A stretch of DNA of 64,000 nucleotides from Maritimibacter sp. GTDB taxonomy: Bacteria > Pseudomonadota > Alphaproteobacteria > Rhodobacterales > Rhodobacteraceae. Below, piece after piece: positions 24,600-34,157 of the stretch; position 1 is the stretch's first letter, and every line of letters starts with the position of its first letter. The DNA lies in contig NZNT01000020.1 of the NCBI GenBank assembly GCA_002695005.1, positions 248,001 through 312,000 of the forward strand. Reading direction: 5' to 3'. The translations under genes were made by a program, and so were the position numbers. The notes under the pieces were generated by a model. That model ran no database searches, was not told the origin of the DNA, and saw nothing but the letters and a program-made list of their open reading frames with translations.

Positions 24600-26414
24600 A
24601 TGGGGCCGAAATCCTTCCTTAAACGGCAGATGCCGTATGTCTTGGCTGCGACCTTGGTGGCCCTGTCGCCTGCGGTTGCGCTGGACGATATTCAATTCAA
24701 CGTCGAGGGCGAAGAAGCGCTCGGCGACGAGCTACGCGGCGCGTCGCTTCTGCTCGCAGCGGAGGCCGAGGGGCGCACCGATCCCCGTGACCTTCTGGCC
24801 ACGTCACTTGCCGAGTACGAACGCCTGCTGAACACGCTCTATTCCGAAGGGCATTACGGCGCTGTCATCAATATCCGCGTCGACGGGGTCGAGGCGGCGG
24901 CGATCCCCAACTTCAACATCCCTGACAACGTGCGCCGCATCACCGTCGACGTGCGGCCCGGACAGCAATTTCACTTTGGCCGCACCCAGATCACGCCGCT
25001 CGTGCAAGGCACACGCAAGATCGACGAGATCCGCGCGGGTGAGCCTGCCTATTCCACCGCTGTGGGCGAAGCGGTCGATACGGCGATTGCGGACTGGCGC
25101 GGCGCCGGGCGCGCCAAGGCTGAAGTGCGCGATCAGGAGATCACGGCCAACCACGCCACCAAGCTGCTCAATGCGCAGGTCTGGATCGATCCCGGGCCGC
25201 TGGTGAAGTTCGGCGACCTCGTGGTCGTGCGGCCCTCCTATGTGCGGACCGAACGCATCCGGCGCATCGCGGGCCTGCCGACAGGCACAGTGTTCTCTCC
25301 CGACGAACTGGAGCGCGCGGCGGACCGCCTGCGGCGCACCGGCGCTTTCGCCTCGGTGGTGCTGCGCGAGGACGAGACCCTTGGCGCTGCGAACGACATG
25401 GACATCCTGCTGACGGTCGCGGACATGAAGCCGCGCCGCTTTGGCTTCGGGGCGGAAATCTCCTCGCTTCAGGGGCTGGGCCTCTCGGGCTTCTGGATGC
25501 ATCGCAACCTGCTGGGCGGGGCCGAGCGGTTCCGTTTCGATGCGGCGGCCAACGGCATCACGCCGAGCCTTGCCAATCTCGACATCGAACTCGCCGCCCG
25601 CCTCGACATCCCGGCAGCCTTCGGGACCGACAACGACGCCTACGTCATGGGCGAAGCCTCGATGGTGCGCGAGCCGACCTTCACCGCATGGACCGGCGAA
25701 GTCGGGGCCGGTGTCACGCGCTATTTCTCCGAAGATCTCGTGGGTGAGGTCGGGCTGGGCTATTCCTTCTCCCGCGTGACGGACAGCCAGGGCACGCGCA
25801 ACTTCAACCTGTTCAAGGTCCCGGCGATGATCGAGTGGGACCGGCGCAACGACCCCCTTCGCGCCTCGCGCGGGTTCTACGTCCGTGCCGACGTGGAGCC
25901 GTTTTATGAGCTGACCAACGGTTTCGGCGTCTGGGGCACGGTGGACGGCCGCGTCTATCAGGGCTTTGGCGAGGATGACCGCTTCGTGCTGGCCGCCCAT
26001 GTGCAGGCTGGCACGGTCATCGGACCGACACCTGCGCAGACCCAGCCGGAATTTCTCTTCCATTCCGGCGGTGGCGGCACGGTGCGGGGGCAGGCGTACG
26101 ATTCACTCAGCTTCCCGGCGGCGGGTGGCGCCCGTATCGGCGGGCAGGCCTTCGTCGGCGGCCAGTTCGAATTGCGCGTGAAAGCGACCGAAAAGATCGG
26201 CGTCGTGGGCTTCTTCGACGTGGGCTATCTCGGCGCCAACGGCTTTTTCGGCGGCCCGACCGCGTGGCATTCCGGCGCCGGCGTCGGGCTGCGGTACGAT
26301 ACGGGTCTCGGGCCGATCCGGCTCGACGTGGGCTATCCCGTCACGGGCGGTGCGCGGTCGCCAAATCCGTTGCGCAACGTTCAGCTTTACGTCGGTATCG
26401 GGCACGCTTTCTGA
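24600..26414 (+). CDS. tamA: TamA, outer-membrane component of the translocation and assembly module
   Basis: This BamA/TamA-family protein has a signal peptide (about residues 11-32, ALSPAVA), three POTRA-like repeats to about residue 250 and a 16-strand barrel. The barrel ends in a C-terminal phenylalanine (YVGIGHAF), the beta-signal recognised by BAM. With TamB it helps move proteins or lipids to the outer membrane. The start is uncertain: ATG 24600 gives a normal signal peptide, while ATG 24630 or TTG 24513 are possible and none has a strong ribosome site. Its stop overlaps the tamB ATG (TGATG). Confidence 0.9.
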   Translation: MGPKSFLKRQMPYVLAATLVALSPAVALDDIQFNVEGEEALGDELRGASLLLAAEAEGRTDPRDLLATSLAEYERLLNTLYSEGHYGAVINIRVDGVEAAAIPNFNIPDNVRRITVDVRPGQQFHFGRTQITPLVQGTRKIDEIRAGEPAYSTAVGEAVDTAIADWRGAGRAKAEVRDQEITANHATKLLNAQVWIDPGPLVKFGDLVVVRPSYVRTERIRRIAGLPTGTVFSPDELERAADRLRRTGAFASVVLREDETLGAANDMDILLTVADMKPRRFGFGAEISSLQGLGLSGFWMHRNLLGGAERFRFDAAANGITPSLANLDIELAARLDIPAAFGTDNDAYVMGEASMVREPTFTAWTGEVGAGVTRYFSEDLVGEVGLGYSFSRVTDSQGTRNFNLFKVPAMIEWDRRNDPLRASRGFYVRADVEPFYELTNGFGVWGTVDGRVYQGFGEDDRFVLAAHVQAGTVIGPTPAQTQPEFLFHSGGGGTVRGQAYDSLSFPAAGGARIGGQAFVGGQFELRVKATEKIGVVGFFDVGYLGANGFFGGPTAWHSGAGVGLRYDTGLGPIRLDVGYPVTGGARSPNPLRNVQLYVGIGHAF

Positions 26415-29400
26415 TGATGACCCGGCTCCTTTCCCTCCTCGCCCTCCTGACCTGGATCGCCCTGCCGGCCTTTGCGCAGGACGAAACGCAACAGGAAGAA
26501 GAGGACAAGTCCGTCCTCGAGAATTTCCTTCAGGACAACCTGTCCAGCGACGGGATGCAGGTCACTGTCAACGGCTTCTCCGGCGCGCTGTCGCGGCAGG
26601 CGACGATGGATGAAATGACTTTTGCGGATGACGACGGTGTCTGGCTCCGCCTCGAAGGCGTGACCCTGACCTGGGACCGCTCCGCCATTCTCCAGCGCCG
26701 GGTCGAGGTGCGGGAGTTGTCGGCCGAGATCATCGAACTCGTCCGCCTGCCGCAAAGCGGCGGGGACGGGCCGTCGAGCGAGGCCTCGGATTTCACCCTG
26801 CCAGAGCTTCCCGTCTCGGTGGATATCGACAGGCTGGCCGCCGAACGGCTCATCCTCGGTGAGCCGGTGCTGGGCGAGCGCATGGAAATGACGCTCGAAG
26901 GGTCCGGCGATCTGGTCGACGGGCAGGGCGAGGCGCAACTCGACCTCGAGCGCATCGACGGACAGCGCGGCTCTTTCAACCTGGCGGCGTCCTATTCCAA
27001 CGAAAGTCACGTTCTGGCGGTCGACCTGTCACTCGATGAAGGCCCGGGCGGCATCGTGGCGAAGCTGGCCAATCTTCCCGGCGAACCGGCCCTGACGCTG
27101 ACGGTCGATGGCGAAGACACGCTCGACGACTTCACCGCGGATGTGATGCTTGGCACCGATGGCGAAAGCCGCCTTGGGGGGCAGGTTCGCATCAGGGCCG
27201 AAAAGGCCGGCGAAGACGGGGTCCGCGAGAGCGACATGCGGGTCGACGCGGATTTCTCGGGTGACCTGCGCCCGCTGTTCGAGGAACAGTATCAGCCGTT
27301 CTTCGGGGGCGAGAGTCTGCTCCATCTGGAAGGTGCGCGGTTCCCCAACGGCACGATCCGGGTCGAGGACCTGTTCGTGCGGACCGATGCACTCAACTTG
27401 CGCGGGGATGCCACGATCAACGACAAGGGCTGGCCCGAGCGGGTGAACCTGACGGGCCGGGTGGCCAATGCCGATGGCTCGCCCACGACGCTGCCGGCCT
27501 CGGGCGAGCCGACGCGCATTTCCGCGCTCGACCTCGATTTCGACTATGACAGCCTGCGTGGCGAACGCTGGACCGGGAGCTTCGACCTCACCGGGCTGGA
27601 ACGTGGCGACATCTCGCTCGACAGCCTGTCCTTCTCGGGGGCCGGAACGCTGGAGCCCGGCGGTGGTGACGCGGTGCCCAGCGTCGACGGAAGCGTGACG
27701 CTCTCGCTCGCGGGCATCAATCCGGGGGACGAGGATCTCGCCGCGGCGATCGGAGACCGGATCGGCGGAAGCCTGACCTTCGCCAAAGGGGACAACACGC
27801 CGTTCAACTTCACCGATATCGCCCTGTCCGGCGAGGATTACGGCCTGACCGGCGATGTGACCCTGCGGACCGAATTGGAGCAACTCGACCTCGTGGCCGA
27901 CATGGACGTCGAACTGACCGCCGACCGGCTCGCCCGTTTCGCCCCGCTGTCCGGGCAGGACCTTACGGGGGGCGCGGCCTTGTCGGTCAGGGGTGAGGTT
28001 GCGCTCCCGGACGGGCCCTTCGACCTCGAGATCGACGGCGAGACCCGCGACCTCTCCATCGGTATCGAACAGGTGGACGCGCTGCTTGCGGGCGAAAGCC
28101 GGCTGTCGATCGATGTCGACCGGACCGTCGAACGCACGGCCCTCAACCGGTTCACCATTGCCGGGCCGGGGCTTGCCGCGTCCGCCACAGGCGAGCTGCG
28201 CTCCGAGGGCAGCACAATCGACGCACAGATCGACATTCCCGATGCCGGGCGACTTGACGACCGGCTGGAGGGCAACGTCTCGCTCGTCGCGGATGCCGTT
28301 CAGGCGGGCGACGGCTGGACGGTCGAGGGCGAAGCGACCGCCCCCGGCAACGTCGTGGTCGATTTCACCGCGACGGCGACCATGACCGACGACGGGGTCG
28401 GCCCCGTGACGGCCAGCCTTACCGCCGCCGCAGACAGCATCGCGCCCTACTCGGGCCTCGCGGGCCGGTCGCTTTCGGGTGCCATCGACCTTGCGGCCAG
28501 TGTTTCGGGCGACCTGCGCACGCAGGCCATCGACCTTTCCGGCACCGCGCAGGGGCAGGACCTCGCCTTCGGTGCCGGGGATGCCGATCAGCTGTTCGCG
28601 GGTGCGAGCGAAGTGACGTTCAACCTGCGCCGCGACGAGGCGGGCACGCTTTTCGTCGACCAGCTCGATGTGGATACGCCCGAGCTTACGGTGAGCGCCG
28701 ATGGAACCTCCGAAGGGGGGCAAAGCCGCGTGAACTTCGACGCCCGCCTCGCGAATGTCGGCATTTTCGTCCCCGAACTGCCGGGCGCCTTCTCGGCGCA
28801 GGGGACGGCGGTGCTCACGGACGACGCCTACCGGCTCGACGTGGACGGGCAGGGGCCGGATGGCATCACCGTGTCCGTCGCGGGCACCGTGGCCGGGAGC
28901 GGTGACAGCGCGAACCTGTCGATCAACGGGGTGGCCCCGCTGGAACTCGCCAACGGTTTCACCGGTGCCAACCGTGTCGACGGGACGGCGCGGTTCGACC
29001 TTGGCCTGAATGGCCCGCTCGCGCTTACATCCTTGTCCGGCACAGTCTCGACGTCCGATGCGCGCGTGTCGGTGCCCGCCGCCGCCATTTCGCTCGACCC
29101 GATTCAGGCGAACATCCTGCTTCAGAACGGTCGCGCCCGGATCGAGGCGGGGGCGGGCGTGTCGTCGGGTGGCCGGGTCGAGGTCGCAGGTCCAGTCTCG
29201 CTCGAAGGTGGCTATAACGCCGATCTTGTCGTGCGGCTTCAAGGCGTGGGCCTGACCGACCCGGCGCTCTACGATACGACCGTGGACGGGCAGTTGACCG
29301 TCACCGGCCCGCTGACCGGCGGCGCGCGCGTGGCGGGGACGATCCGCCCGGGCGTGGTCGAGATCCGTATCCCTTCCAGCGGCTTCGGCGTCGCGGGCGA

Positions 29401-30193
29401 CCTTGAAGGTCTGCGGCACATCAACGAACCCGCCGCCGTCCGGGCGACCCGTGCGCGGGCCGACAAGCTAGGCGGAACATCGTCCGGGGGCGGTGGCCCC
29501 GCCTATCCGCTCGACATCGTCATCGACGCCCCGAACCAGGTCTTCGTGCGCGGTCGCGGGCTGGATGCCGAGGTCGGGGGCCGCCTGCTCCTGCGTGGCA
29601 CCACGGCGAATGTCGTGCCGCAGGGGGGGCTCAGCCTGATCCGGGGCCGGCTGTCTCTCCTCGGCAATCGCATCGACCTGACCGAGGCGCGTGCGACGCT
29701 CGAGGGGAACTTCGACCCCTATATCTCCGTCACGGCGCAGACCACCGTGGATGACACCACGATCCAGATCCGGCTCGACGGTCAGGCGACGAACCCCGAA
29801 ATCTCGTTCACCTCGACCCCGGACCTGCCGGAGGACGAGATCCTCGCCCGGCTCCTCTTCGGCCGCTCCATCGCGGAAATCTCGCCGCTTCAGGCGCTGC
29901 GCATGGCCAATGGCGTCGCGACGCTGACCGGTGGCGGAGGCGGTGTGATCGGTAACCTGCGCGAGGGCTTCGGCCTCGCCGATCTGGATGTCGGCCAGAA
30001 CGAAGGCGGGGCGGTCGCGGTGCGTGCGGGCACCTATATCACCGAGAACGTCTATACCGGCGTGGAGGTCGGGGCGGACGGCGAGGCGGAGGTGAACATC
30101 AACCTCGACCTGACCCGGAACCTGACCGCGCGCGGGAGCGTGGCGACGAACGGGGAAACCTCGCTCGGGATTCACTTCGAGAAAGACTACTGA
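26414..30193 (+). CDS. tamB: TamB, inner-membrane-anchored translocation/assembly protein
   Basis: The 1259-residue AsmA-like protein has an N-terminal signal anchor (LLSLLALLTWIALPAFA), a very long region of repeating beta structure expected to form a lipid-conducting groove, and a C-terminal DUF490/TamB domain (last 300-350 residues, ending LGIHFEKDY). It spans the periplasm to contact TamA. The ATG at 26414 overlaps the tamA stop by one base; the next codon is also ATG. Length and tamA linkage are typical for alphaproteobacteria. Confidence 0.95.
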   Translation: MMTRLLSLLALLTWIALPAFAQDETQQEEEDKSVLENFLQDNLSSDGMQVTVNGFSGALSRQATMDEMTFADDDGVWLRLEGVTLTWDRSAILQRRVEVRELSAEIIELVRLPQSGGDGPSSEASDFTLPELPVSVDIDRLAAERLILGEPVLGERMEMTLEGSGDLVDGQGEAQLDLERIDGQRGSFNLAASYSNESHVLAVDLSLDEGPGGIVAKLANLPGEPALTLTVDGEDTLDDFTADVMLGTDGESRLGGQVRIRAEKAGEDGVRESDMRVDADFSGDLRPLFEEQYQPFFGGESLLHLEGARFPNGTIRVEDLFVRTDALNLRGDATINDKGWPERVNLTGRVANADGSPTTLPASGEPTRISALDLDFDYDSLRGERWTGSFDLTGLERGDISLDSLSFSGAGTLEPGGGDAVPSVDGSVTLSLAGINPGDEDLAAAIGDRIGGSLTFAKGDNTPFNFTDIALSGEDYGLTGDVTLRTELEQLDLVADMDVELTADRLARFAPLSGQDLTGGAALSVRGEVALPDGPFDLEIDGETRDLSIGIEQVDALLAGESRLSIDVDRTVERTALNRFTIAGPGLAASATGELRSEGSTIDAQIDIPDAGRLDDRLEGNVSLVADAVQAGDGWTVEGEATAPGNVVVDFTATATMTDDGVGPVTASLTAAADSIAPYSGLAGRSLSGAIDLAASVSGDLRTQAIDLSGTAQGQDLAFGAGDADQLFAGASEVTFNLRRDEAGTLFVDQLDVDTPELTVSADGTSEGGQSRVNFDARLANVGIFVPELPGAFSAQGTAVLTDDAYRLDVDGQGPDGITVSVAGTVAGSGDSANLSINGVAPLELANGFTGANRVDGTARFDLGLNGPLALTSLSGTVSTSDARVSVPAAAISLDPIQANILLQNGRARIEAGAGVSSGGRVEVAGPVSLEGGYNADLVVRLQGVGLTDPALYDTTVDGQLTVTGPLTGGARVAGTIRPGVVEIRIPSSGFGVAGDLEGLRHINEPAAVRATRARADKLGGTSSGGGGPAYPLDIVIDAPNQVFVRGRGLDAEVGGRLLLRGTTANVVPQGGLSLIRGRLSLLGNRIDLTEARATLEGNFDPYISVTAQTTVDDTTIQIRLDGQATNPEISFTSTPDLPEDEILARLLFGRSIAEISPLQALRMANGVATLTGGGGGVIGNLREGFGLADLDVGQNEGGAVAVRAGTYITENVYTGVEVGADGEAEVNINLDLTRNLTARGSVATNGETSLGIHFEKDY

Positions 30194-30210
30194 AACGAAA
30201 TAGCGTCCCC

Positions 30211-30246
30211 GCCGGACCCGGGCTTCGGAAGGTCGCCCGGACCGGC
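30211..30246 (+). terminator. Interrupted GC-rich hairpin after tamB
   Basis: Stems GCCGG/CCGGC and CCGGGC/GCCCGG enclose an 11-base loop and a small bulge, starting 18 bases after the tamB stop. There is no T-tract, so this is a weak terminator call. The rest of the 224-base gap shows no gene. Confidence 0.4.
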
Positions 30247-30391
30247 AGAGACGCCGTTTTGCGTGCTAAAATCTTCCAGTCAAATCCATCCGCGCGTTGG
30301 CGCGGTGCAGACTGATCTCATGCCTAAAGTGCCCCGGTGCCGGGTTTGACCCGGTTGCGGTTCATGCTGGACCCGGTGTCCTGACTTGAGA

Positions 30392-30409
30392 ACCCCCTGA
30401 ACAGGGGGT
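30392..30409 (-). terminator. Hairpin after the minus-strand lipoprotein gene
   Basis: A 7-bp stem ACCCCCT/AGGGGGT with loop GAAC lies 9 bases beyond the lipoprotein stop, in the gap between two convergent genes. No clear T-run is seen. Confidence 0.4.
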
Positions 30410-30417
30410 CAAACAGG

Positions 30418-31059
30418 TCAGGGGGTCTCGATGGCGTAGAACTCGCCCGTCACCGTCGCTTCGTCCGCCGATCCCGTGATGGCCGAGGTGCCCCTGCGCG
30501 GGTTGATGACGAGCTCCGTGTCCCCGGTGATCGCGCGGGCATTCACGCCGCGAAATTCGCCGGTCAGCCGCGACCCGGCCCGCAGGCGATTGCGCACGCC
30601 CGTGTCGTCATTGGTCAACGTGCCGCCCATCGTGACCCACATTCCGGTGTTGTCAAAGCCCGTGCGGATCAGGGTGTTTAGCGGGATCAGCCCCGGGGCG
30701 TCCTCGCTCGAGATATTCCCGGAGAAGGTTACGCGCTTGCCGTTGATGTCGCCTGCGAACCCGCCGGCGGTCGCGGTGAAAGGCTCAGTGCTCGCAAAAC
30801 TCACATCCATGACAAGCCCGCCGCGGATCGAGCCGGTCTTGACCCCTCCGGCCATCGTATCCACCTGAACCTCGCCTTCGTAACTTGCGCTGCCGAACAG
30901 CGGCGCGGCCGAACGCGCGAGCGCGTTGTTGGTGGCGAAGACCGTGTCGAACTGGGCCTCGGTGGTCGTGTTCGGATCGAACTTGATCGTGGCGCAGCCT
31001 GACAGCGCAGCGCAGATCAGCGGCAACGCGAGAACGTGCGCGCGAAACTGAATGGTCAT
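30418..31059 (-). CDS. Outer-membrane lipoprotein with transferrin-binding-protein-like barrel (copy 2)
   Basis: The 213-residue protein has a lipoprotein signal (lipobox LSGC) and a C-terminal region rich in alternating beta strands with repeated motifs GSIRGGLVMDVSF and GGTLTNDDTGV. It resembles the small eight-stranded barrel found in TbpB-type and other surface lipoproteins. It is a diverged paralogue of the gene immediately upstream (76-base gap): both share the same block order and GTLTN(D/E)DTGV. ATG 31059 gives the signal peptide; an upstream extension would enter the gap. Function and ligand unknown. Confidence 0.75.
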   Translation of the reverse strand: MTIQFRAHVLALPLICAALSGCATIKFDPNTTTEAQFDTVFATNNALARSAAPLFGSASYEGEVQVDTMAGGVKTGSIRGGLVMDVSFASTEPFTATAGGFAGDINGKRVTFSGNISSEDAPGLIPLNTLIRTGFDNTGMWVTMGGTLTNDDTGVRNRLRAGSRLTGEFRGVNARAITGDTELVINPRRGTSAITGSADEATVTGEFYAIETP

Positions 31060-31135
31060 TTGGAATCCCCCGGAAAAAAGCAAGCCGGGCGAAGGGTATC
31101 CGCCCGGCTGTCGTTTGTCCCGTGTGTTCGGGCGT

Positions 31136-31792
31136 TTATTTTTCGCCGTACCACTGGCCACCGACGGCGCCGTTGGTGCCGGTGCCCGTCCCGGTGATCG
31201 CCGAGGTGCCGCCGTCCACCGCCACAGACCAGCCGACGGCACCCCCGACGGCCTTTCCGTCGTTGCCGAAGAAGTTGCCGTTCATCGTGGAGCCGGGATT
31301 GAGCGTGTTTTTCACGCCCGTATCCTCATTGGTAAGCGTGCCGCCGATGGAGAGCGTCATGGCACTCGCCTCACCTCCGCCCGCGATGGCGGGAAGCGCG
31401 GTGGTGGTCAGCAGGTTGATCGGAGAGCTGTCGGTCGCCTGACCCGACGACAGGGTGCCGGAGTAGCTCACCTCGGTCCCGCGCACCTCACCGGAAAAGT
31501 TGGTCGCTTCGGCCGAAAACGGGGTCGCCGAGGCGAAATTCGCGTTCATCTCGACCGCGCCGCGGATCGAGCCGGACTGGCCGGCGTTGTCCACGGTGAT
31601 GATCTGCATCTCGCCGTTGTAGGTCGCGGTGCCGCTGAGCGGCGTGGTCGTCGGGCCAAGCCCGGCGGCGTCGAGGAAGGCCGCGTCGAATTCCGCCTTG
31701 GTGCCGCTGATGCCGGTGCCGCCCCCCGTCAGGAAACAGCCCGACAGCGTGGTTGCGAGCGTGACGGCGATGCCGATTCTGATCATAGTCAT
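31136..31792 (-). CDS. Outer-membrane lipoprotein with transferrin-binding-protein-like barrel (copy 1)
   Basis: The 218-residue exported protein has lipobox LSGC near residue 19, then a beta-rich domain with GSIRGAVEMNANFASATPF and GGTLTNEDTGVKNTLNPGS. The C-terminus GTNGAVGGQWYGEK has the glycine/aromatic ending typical of TbpB-like barrels. It is the first of two tandem paralogues on the minus strand. The start could be either of two methionines (31792 or 31786). Possible roles are surface display or ligand capture; nothing in the neighbourhood (no TonB receptor, no Slam-like gene) identifies the ligand. Confidence 0.75.
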   Translation of the reverse strand: MTMIRIGIAVTLATTLSGCFLTGGGTGISGTKAEFDAAFLDAAGLGPTTTPLSGTATYNGEMQIITVDNAGQSGSIRGAVEMNANFASATPFSAEATNFSGEVRGTEVSYSGTLSSGQATDSSPINLLTTTALPAIAGGGEASAMTLSIGGTLTNEDTGVKNTLNPGSTMNGNFFGNDGKAVGGAVGWSVAVDGGTSAITGTGTGTNGAVGGQWYGEK

Positions 31793-31852
31793 GTGGTGTA
31801 CCCCCTTTTCAAAGTGCTTGTCGTAGATGGGGGTGTGGGTTTCGTTTTGTCT

Positions 31853-31870
31853 CCCCCCGGTTCCGGGGGG
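31853..31870. other. GC-rich perfect hairpin before the sensor kinase gene
   Basis: CCCCCCGG-TT-CCGGGGGG lies in the 151-base gap between the divergent lipoprotein and kinase genes, followed by a weaker ACCCC/GGGGT inverted repeat (31873-31890). Either a leader structure or part of a dispersed palindrome; no promoter could be fixed here. Confidence 0.4.
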
Positions 31871-31943
31871 TGACCCCCGGTTTCAGGGGTTTCTCGCGGT
31901 CGGCGTTCCCGACAGTATCGCGATAGCAGAGGGATTGGGACAA

Positions 31944-34157
31944 ATGGTGCGATTATTTGCGCCGGTGCAGATTTTCTTCGGGATGGGCCTGCTCGCGCTG
32001 GCCATTGCGGCGGGTGCCATTCTCCTCGCCACGAGCCAGCCGTGGCTGGGGCTCGACCTTGGCCTGAACGATGCCGGTGATGCGGTCATCGTCGAACGCA
32101 GCGAGGGGCCGTCCAACGGGATTGCTGAAGGCGAGCGGTTGACCGCCATCGGCCCGGCGGCGGGGGGCGCAGGTGTCCCCGTAACGCCGGCCACGATCAT
32201 CGAGGAGCCGGACCAGCTTTCCGATTTCGATACGCTGGATGCGTTCCGGGCCGACCAGGCAATGATCGCGGCGGCGCTGCGCACCGGTCCCGTGACCCTG
32301 ACCCTTGTGGGGGCGGAGGGGGTGACACGCGACGTTACCGTGGCGCCCGACGCGCGGCGGCCCCTGACGGACCTGCCTGGCGTGTTCTGGCTGCAAGTCT
32401 TCGTCGGCCTGTCCGGCATGTTCGTGGGCGCCTGGATCTGGTCGCTCGCGCCGTCGGGCCGTCCGCAGGCCTTCGTCATGCTCACCGGGCTGGGCCTCGC
32501 CATTTCCGCGACCGCGGCCTCGGTCTATTCGACCCGTGAGATTGCGTTGCCTCTGGACGCCTATCAGTGGCTCGCGCCGCTCAACCTGCTCGGCTCGCTG
32601 ACCTTCGGCGCGGGTATGATCGGGCTGTTTCTTGGCTATCCCGCGCAGATCGGCCCCCGCTGGCTCGCGCTGTTTCAGGCCGGCGTGATCTATGCCTGGT
32701 TTGCCGGGGCCGTCACCCGGCTCATCCCGGATTATGTCGCGGCCTTTCAGCTGCCCATTGCCGTGGCGATGCTGGTCCTCGTCGGGCTCATCCTGACCCA
32801 GTTCTGGCGAGCCCGGCGTTCCAAGGACCTCCCGGCGCGCGCGGCACTTCGCCTCTTCGGCCTGTCCATCCTGATCGGCGCGGGGAGCTTCGTGGGCCTC
32901 ATCACGGTTCCCGCCGTGCTGGGTCTGCCCGCGCAGCTGTCGCAGAGCTACGCCTTCGGGCTGTTCCTCATCTGCTTCATCGGCCTCGCGCTCGCCGTGC
33001 GCCGCCACCGGATCTTCAACCTGGAAATCTGGTCGTTCCGCATCCTGTTCTTCGCCGCCGGCGCGCTCTTGCTGATCGCGCTGGACGCCGTGCTCATCTA
33101 TGGCCTGGCGCTCGACAGGGCTCCGGCCCTGGGCGTGTCGCTCTTCCTCGTCGCCTTCCTCTACCTGCCGCTGCGTGACGGGCTGGCCCGCCGTCTTGCC
33201 CGTTGGCGGGGTCAGAAACCGCTGGAGCGCTATTTCCGCGACGTCTCGCGCGTGGCGATGACCAAGGACGCTGCCCAGATGCAGGCCGCCTGGGACGACC
33301 TCCTGCAAGGCATGTTCGAGCCGCTGGCGGTCGAGCCCGGACCGGAGGTCGTTCAACACGCCGCGCTCGAGGCCGAGGGCGTCGACCTTGTTCTGCCCCC
33401 CATCCCACCGATCGCGTCCCGACGCCTTAAATGGGGGCGGGGCGGGCGCCGGCTTTTCACCGATGTCGATGTCCAGCGGGCCGAGGAATTGGTCGGTCTG
33501 CTCGCCCAGCTCATCGAGGGCCGCGAGGCATACGAGACGGGCGCGTCCGAGGAACGCACGCGGATCGCGCGCGACATTCACGACAACATCGGTATCCAGC
33601 TCCTCGGTGCGCTGCATTCCAAGGACGCCGGGCGCAAGGACGTTCTGATCCGCGAAACGCTCGCCGACCTGCGGGAGATCATCGACAACCAGACCGGGCC
33701 GGGACTGGACCTCGGCAACCTGATCGCCGATCTGCGTCTTGAACTGACCGGGGTGCTGGAAGGCGCGGAAATCGCGGTCGACTGGCCGCTCGGGGCCGAC
33801 CTGTCCGGCTACAGCCTCAGCCCGCGCATGGCGCATACGCTGCGTTCGGTCCTGCGCGAAGCGGTGAACAACGCCGTGCGCCATTCGGATGCCTCGACCG
33901 TTGGTGTGTATTTCACCGTTTCGGGTGACACGGCGCTTGTCGACGTGCGCGATGACGGTCGCGGCTTCGACATGGGCGAGGTGACGGATGTGGGGCAGGG
34001 GATGCGCAACATGCAGGTCCGGGTCTCGGCCCTCGGCGGTCGCCTGAACATCGGACCGGCCCGCGACGACGCAGAGCGGCCCGGCACGCTCTTTCACGTC
34101 GAACTGCCGCTGATCGAAATCGGCATGGCCGACGACATTCCGGAGGCGGCGCAATGA
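31944..34157 (+). CDS. Membrane sensor histidine kinase, NarX/DegS-type (HisKA_3)
   Basis: The 737-residue kinase has one N-terminal membrane helix and a periplasmic stretch of about 120 residues with a PDZ-like pattern (EGERLTAIGPAAGG). A block of about seven membrane helices follows (residues 150-410). The cytoplasmic kinase has ERTRIARDIHDNIG with phospho-acceptor His546, and the ATPase lobe has REAVNNAVRHSDAS and DVRDDGRGFDMG. It phosphorylates the LuxR-type regulator encoded next (ATGA overlap). The ATG at 31944 starts just before the first membrane helix. The signal sensed is unknown. Confidence 0.9.
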   Translation: MVRLFAPVQIFFGMGLLALAIAAGAILLATSQPWLGLDLGLNDAGDAVIVERSEGPSNGIAEGERLTAIGPAAGGAGVPVTPATIIEEPDQLSDFDTLDAFRADQAMIAAALRTGPVTLTLVGAEGVTRDVTVAPDARRPLTDLPGVFWLQVFVGLSGMFVGAWIWSLAPSGRPQAFVMLTGLGLAISATAASVYSTREIALPLDAYQWLAPLNLLGSLTFGAGMIGLFLGYPAQIGPRWLALFQAGVIYAWFAGAVTRLIPDYVAAFQLPIAVAMLVLVGLILTQFWRARRSKDLPARAALRLFGLSILIGAGSFVGLITVPAVLGLPAQLSQSYAFGLFLICFIGLALAVRRHRIFNLEIWSFRILFFAAGALLLIALDAVLIYGLALDRAPALGVSLFLVAFLYLPLRDGLARRLARWRGQKPLERYFRDVSRVAMTKDAAQMQAAWDDLLQGMFEPLAVEPGPEVVQHAALEAEGVDLVLPPIPPIASRRLKWGRGGRRLFTDVDVQRAEELVGLLAQLIEGREAYETGASEERTRIARDIHDNIGIQLLGALHSKDAGRKDVLIRETLADLREIIDNQTGPGLDLGNLIADLRLELTGVLEGAEIAVDWPLGADLSGYSLSPRMAHTLRSVLREAVNNAVRHSDASTVGVYFTVSGDTALVDVRDDGRGFDMGEVTDVGQGMRNMQVRVSALGGRLNIGPARDDAERPGTLFHVELPLIEIGMADDIPEAAQ

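Noticed and set aside
27029-29419. 796-codon minus-strand open frame inside tamB
   Set aside because: The opposite strand is a full-length TamB with signal anchor and DUF490 domain; the antisense frame has low-complexity composition and no ribosome-binding site.
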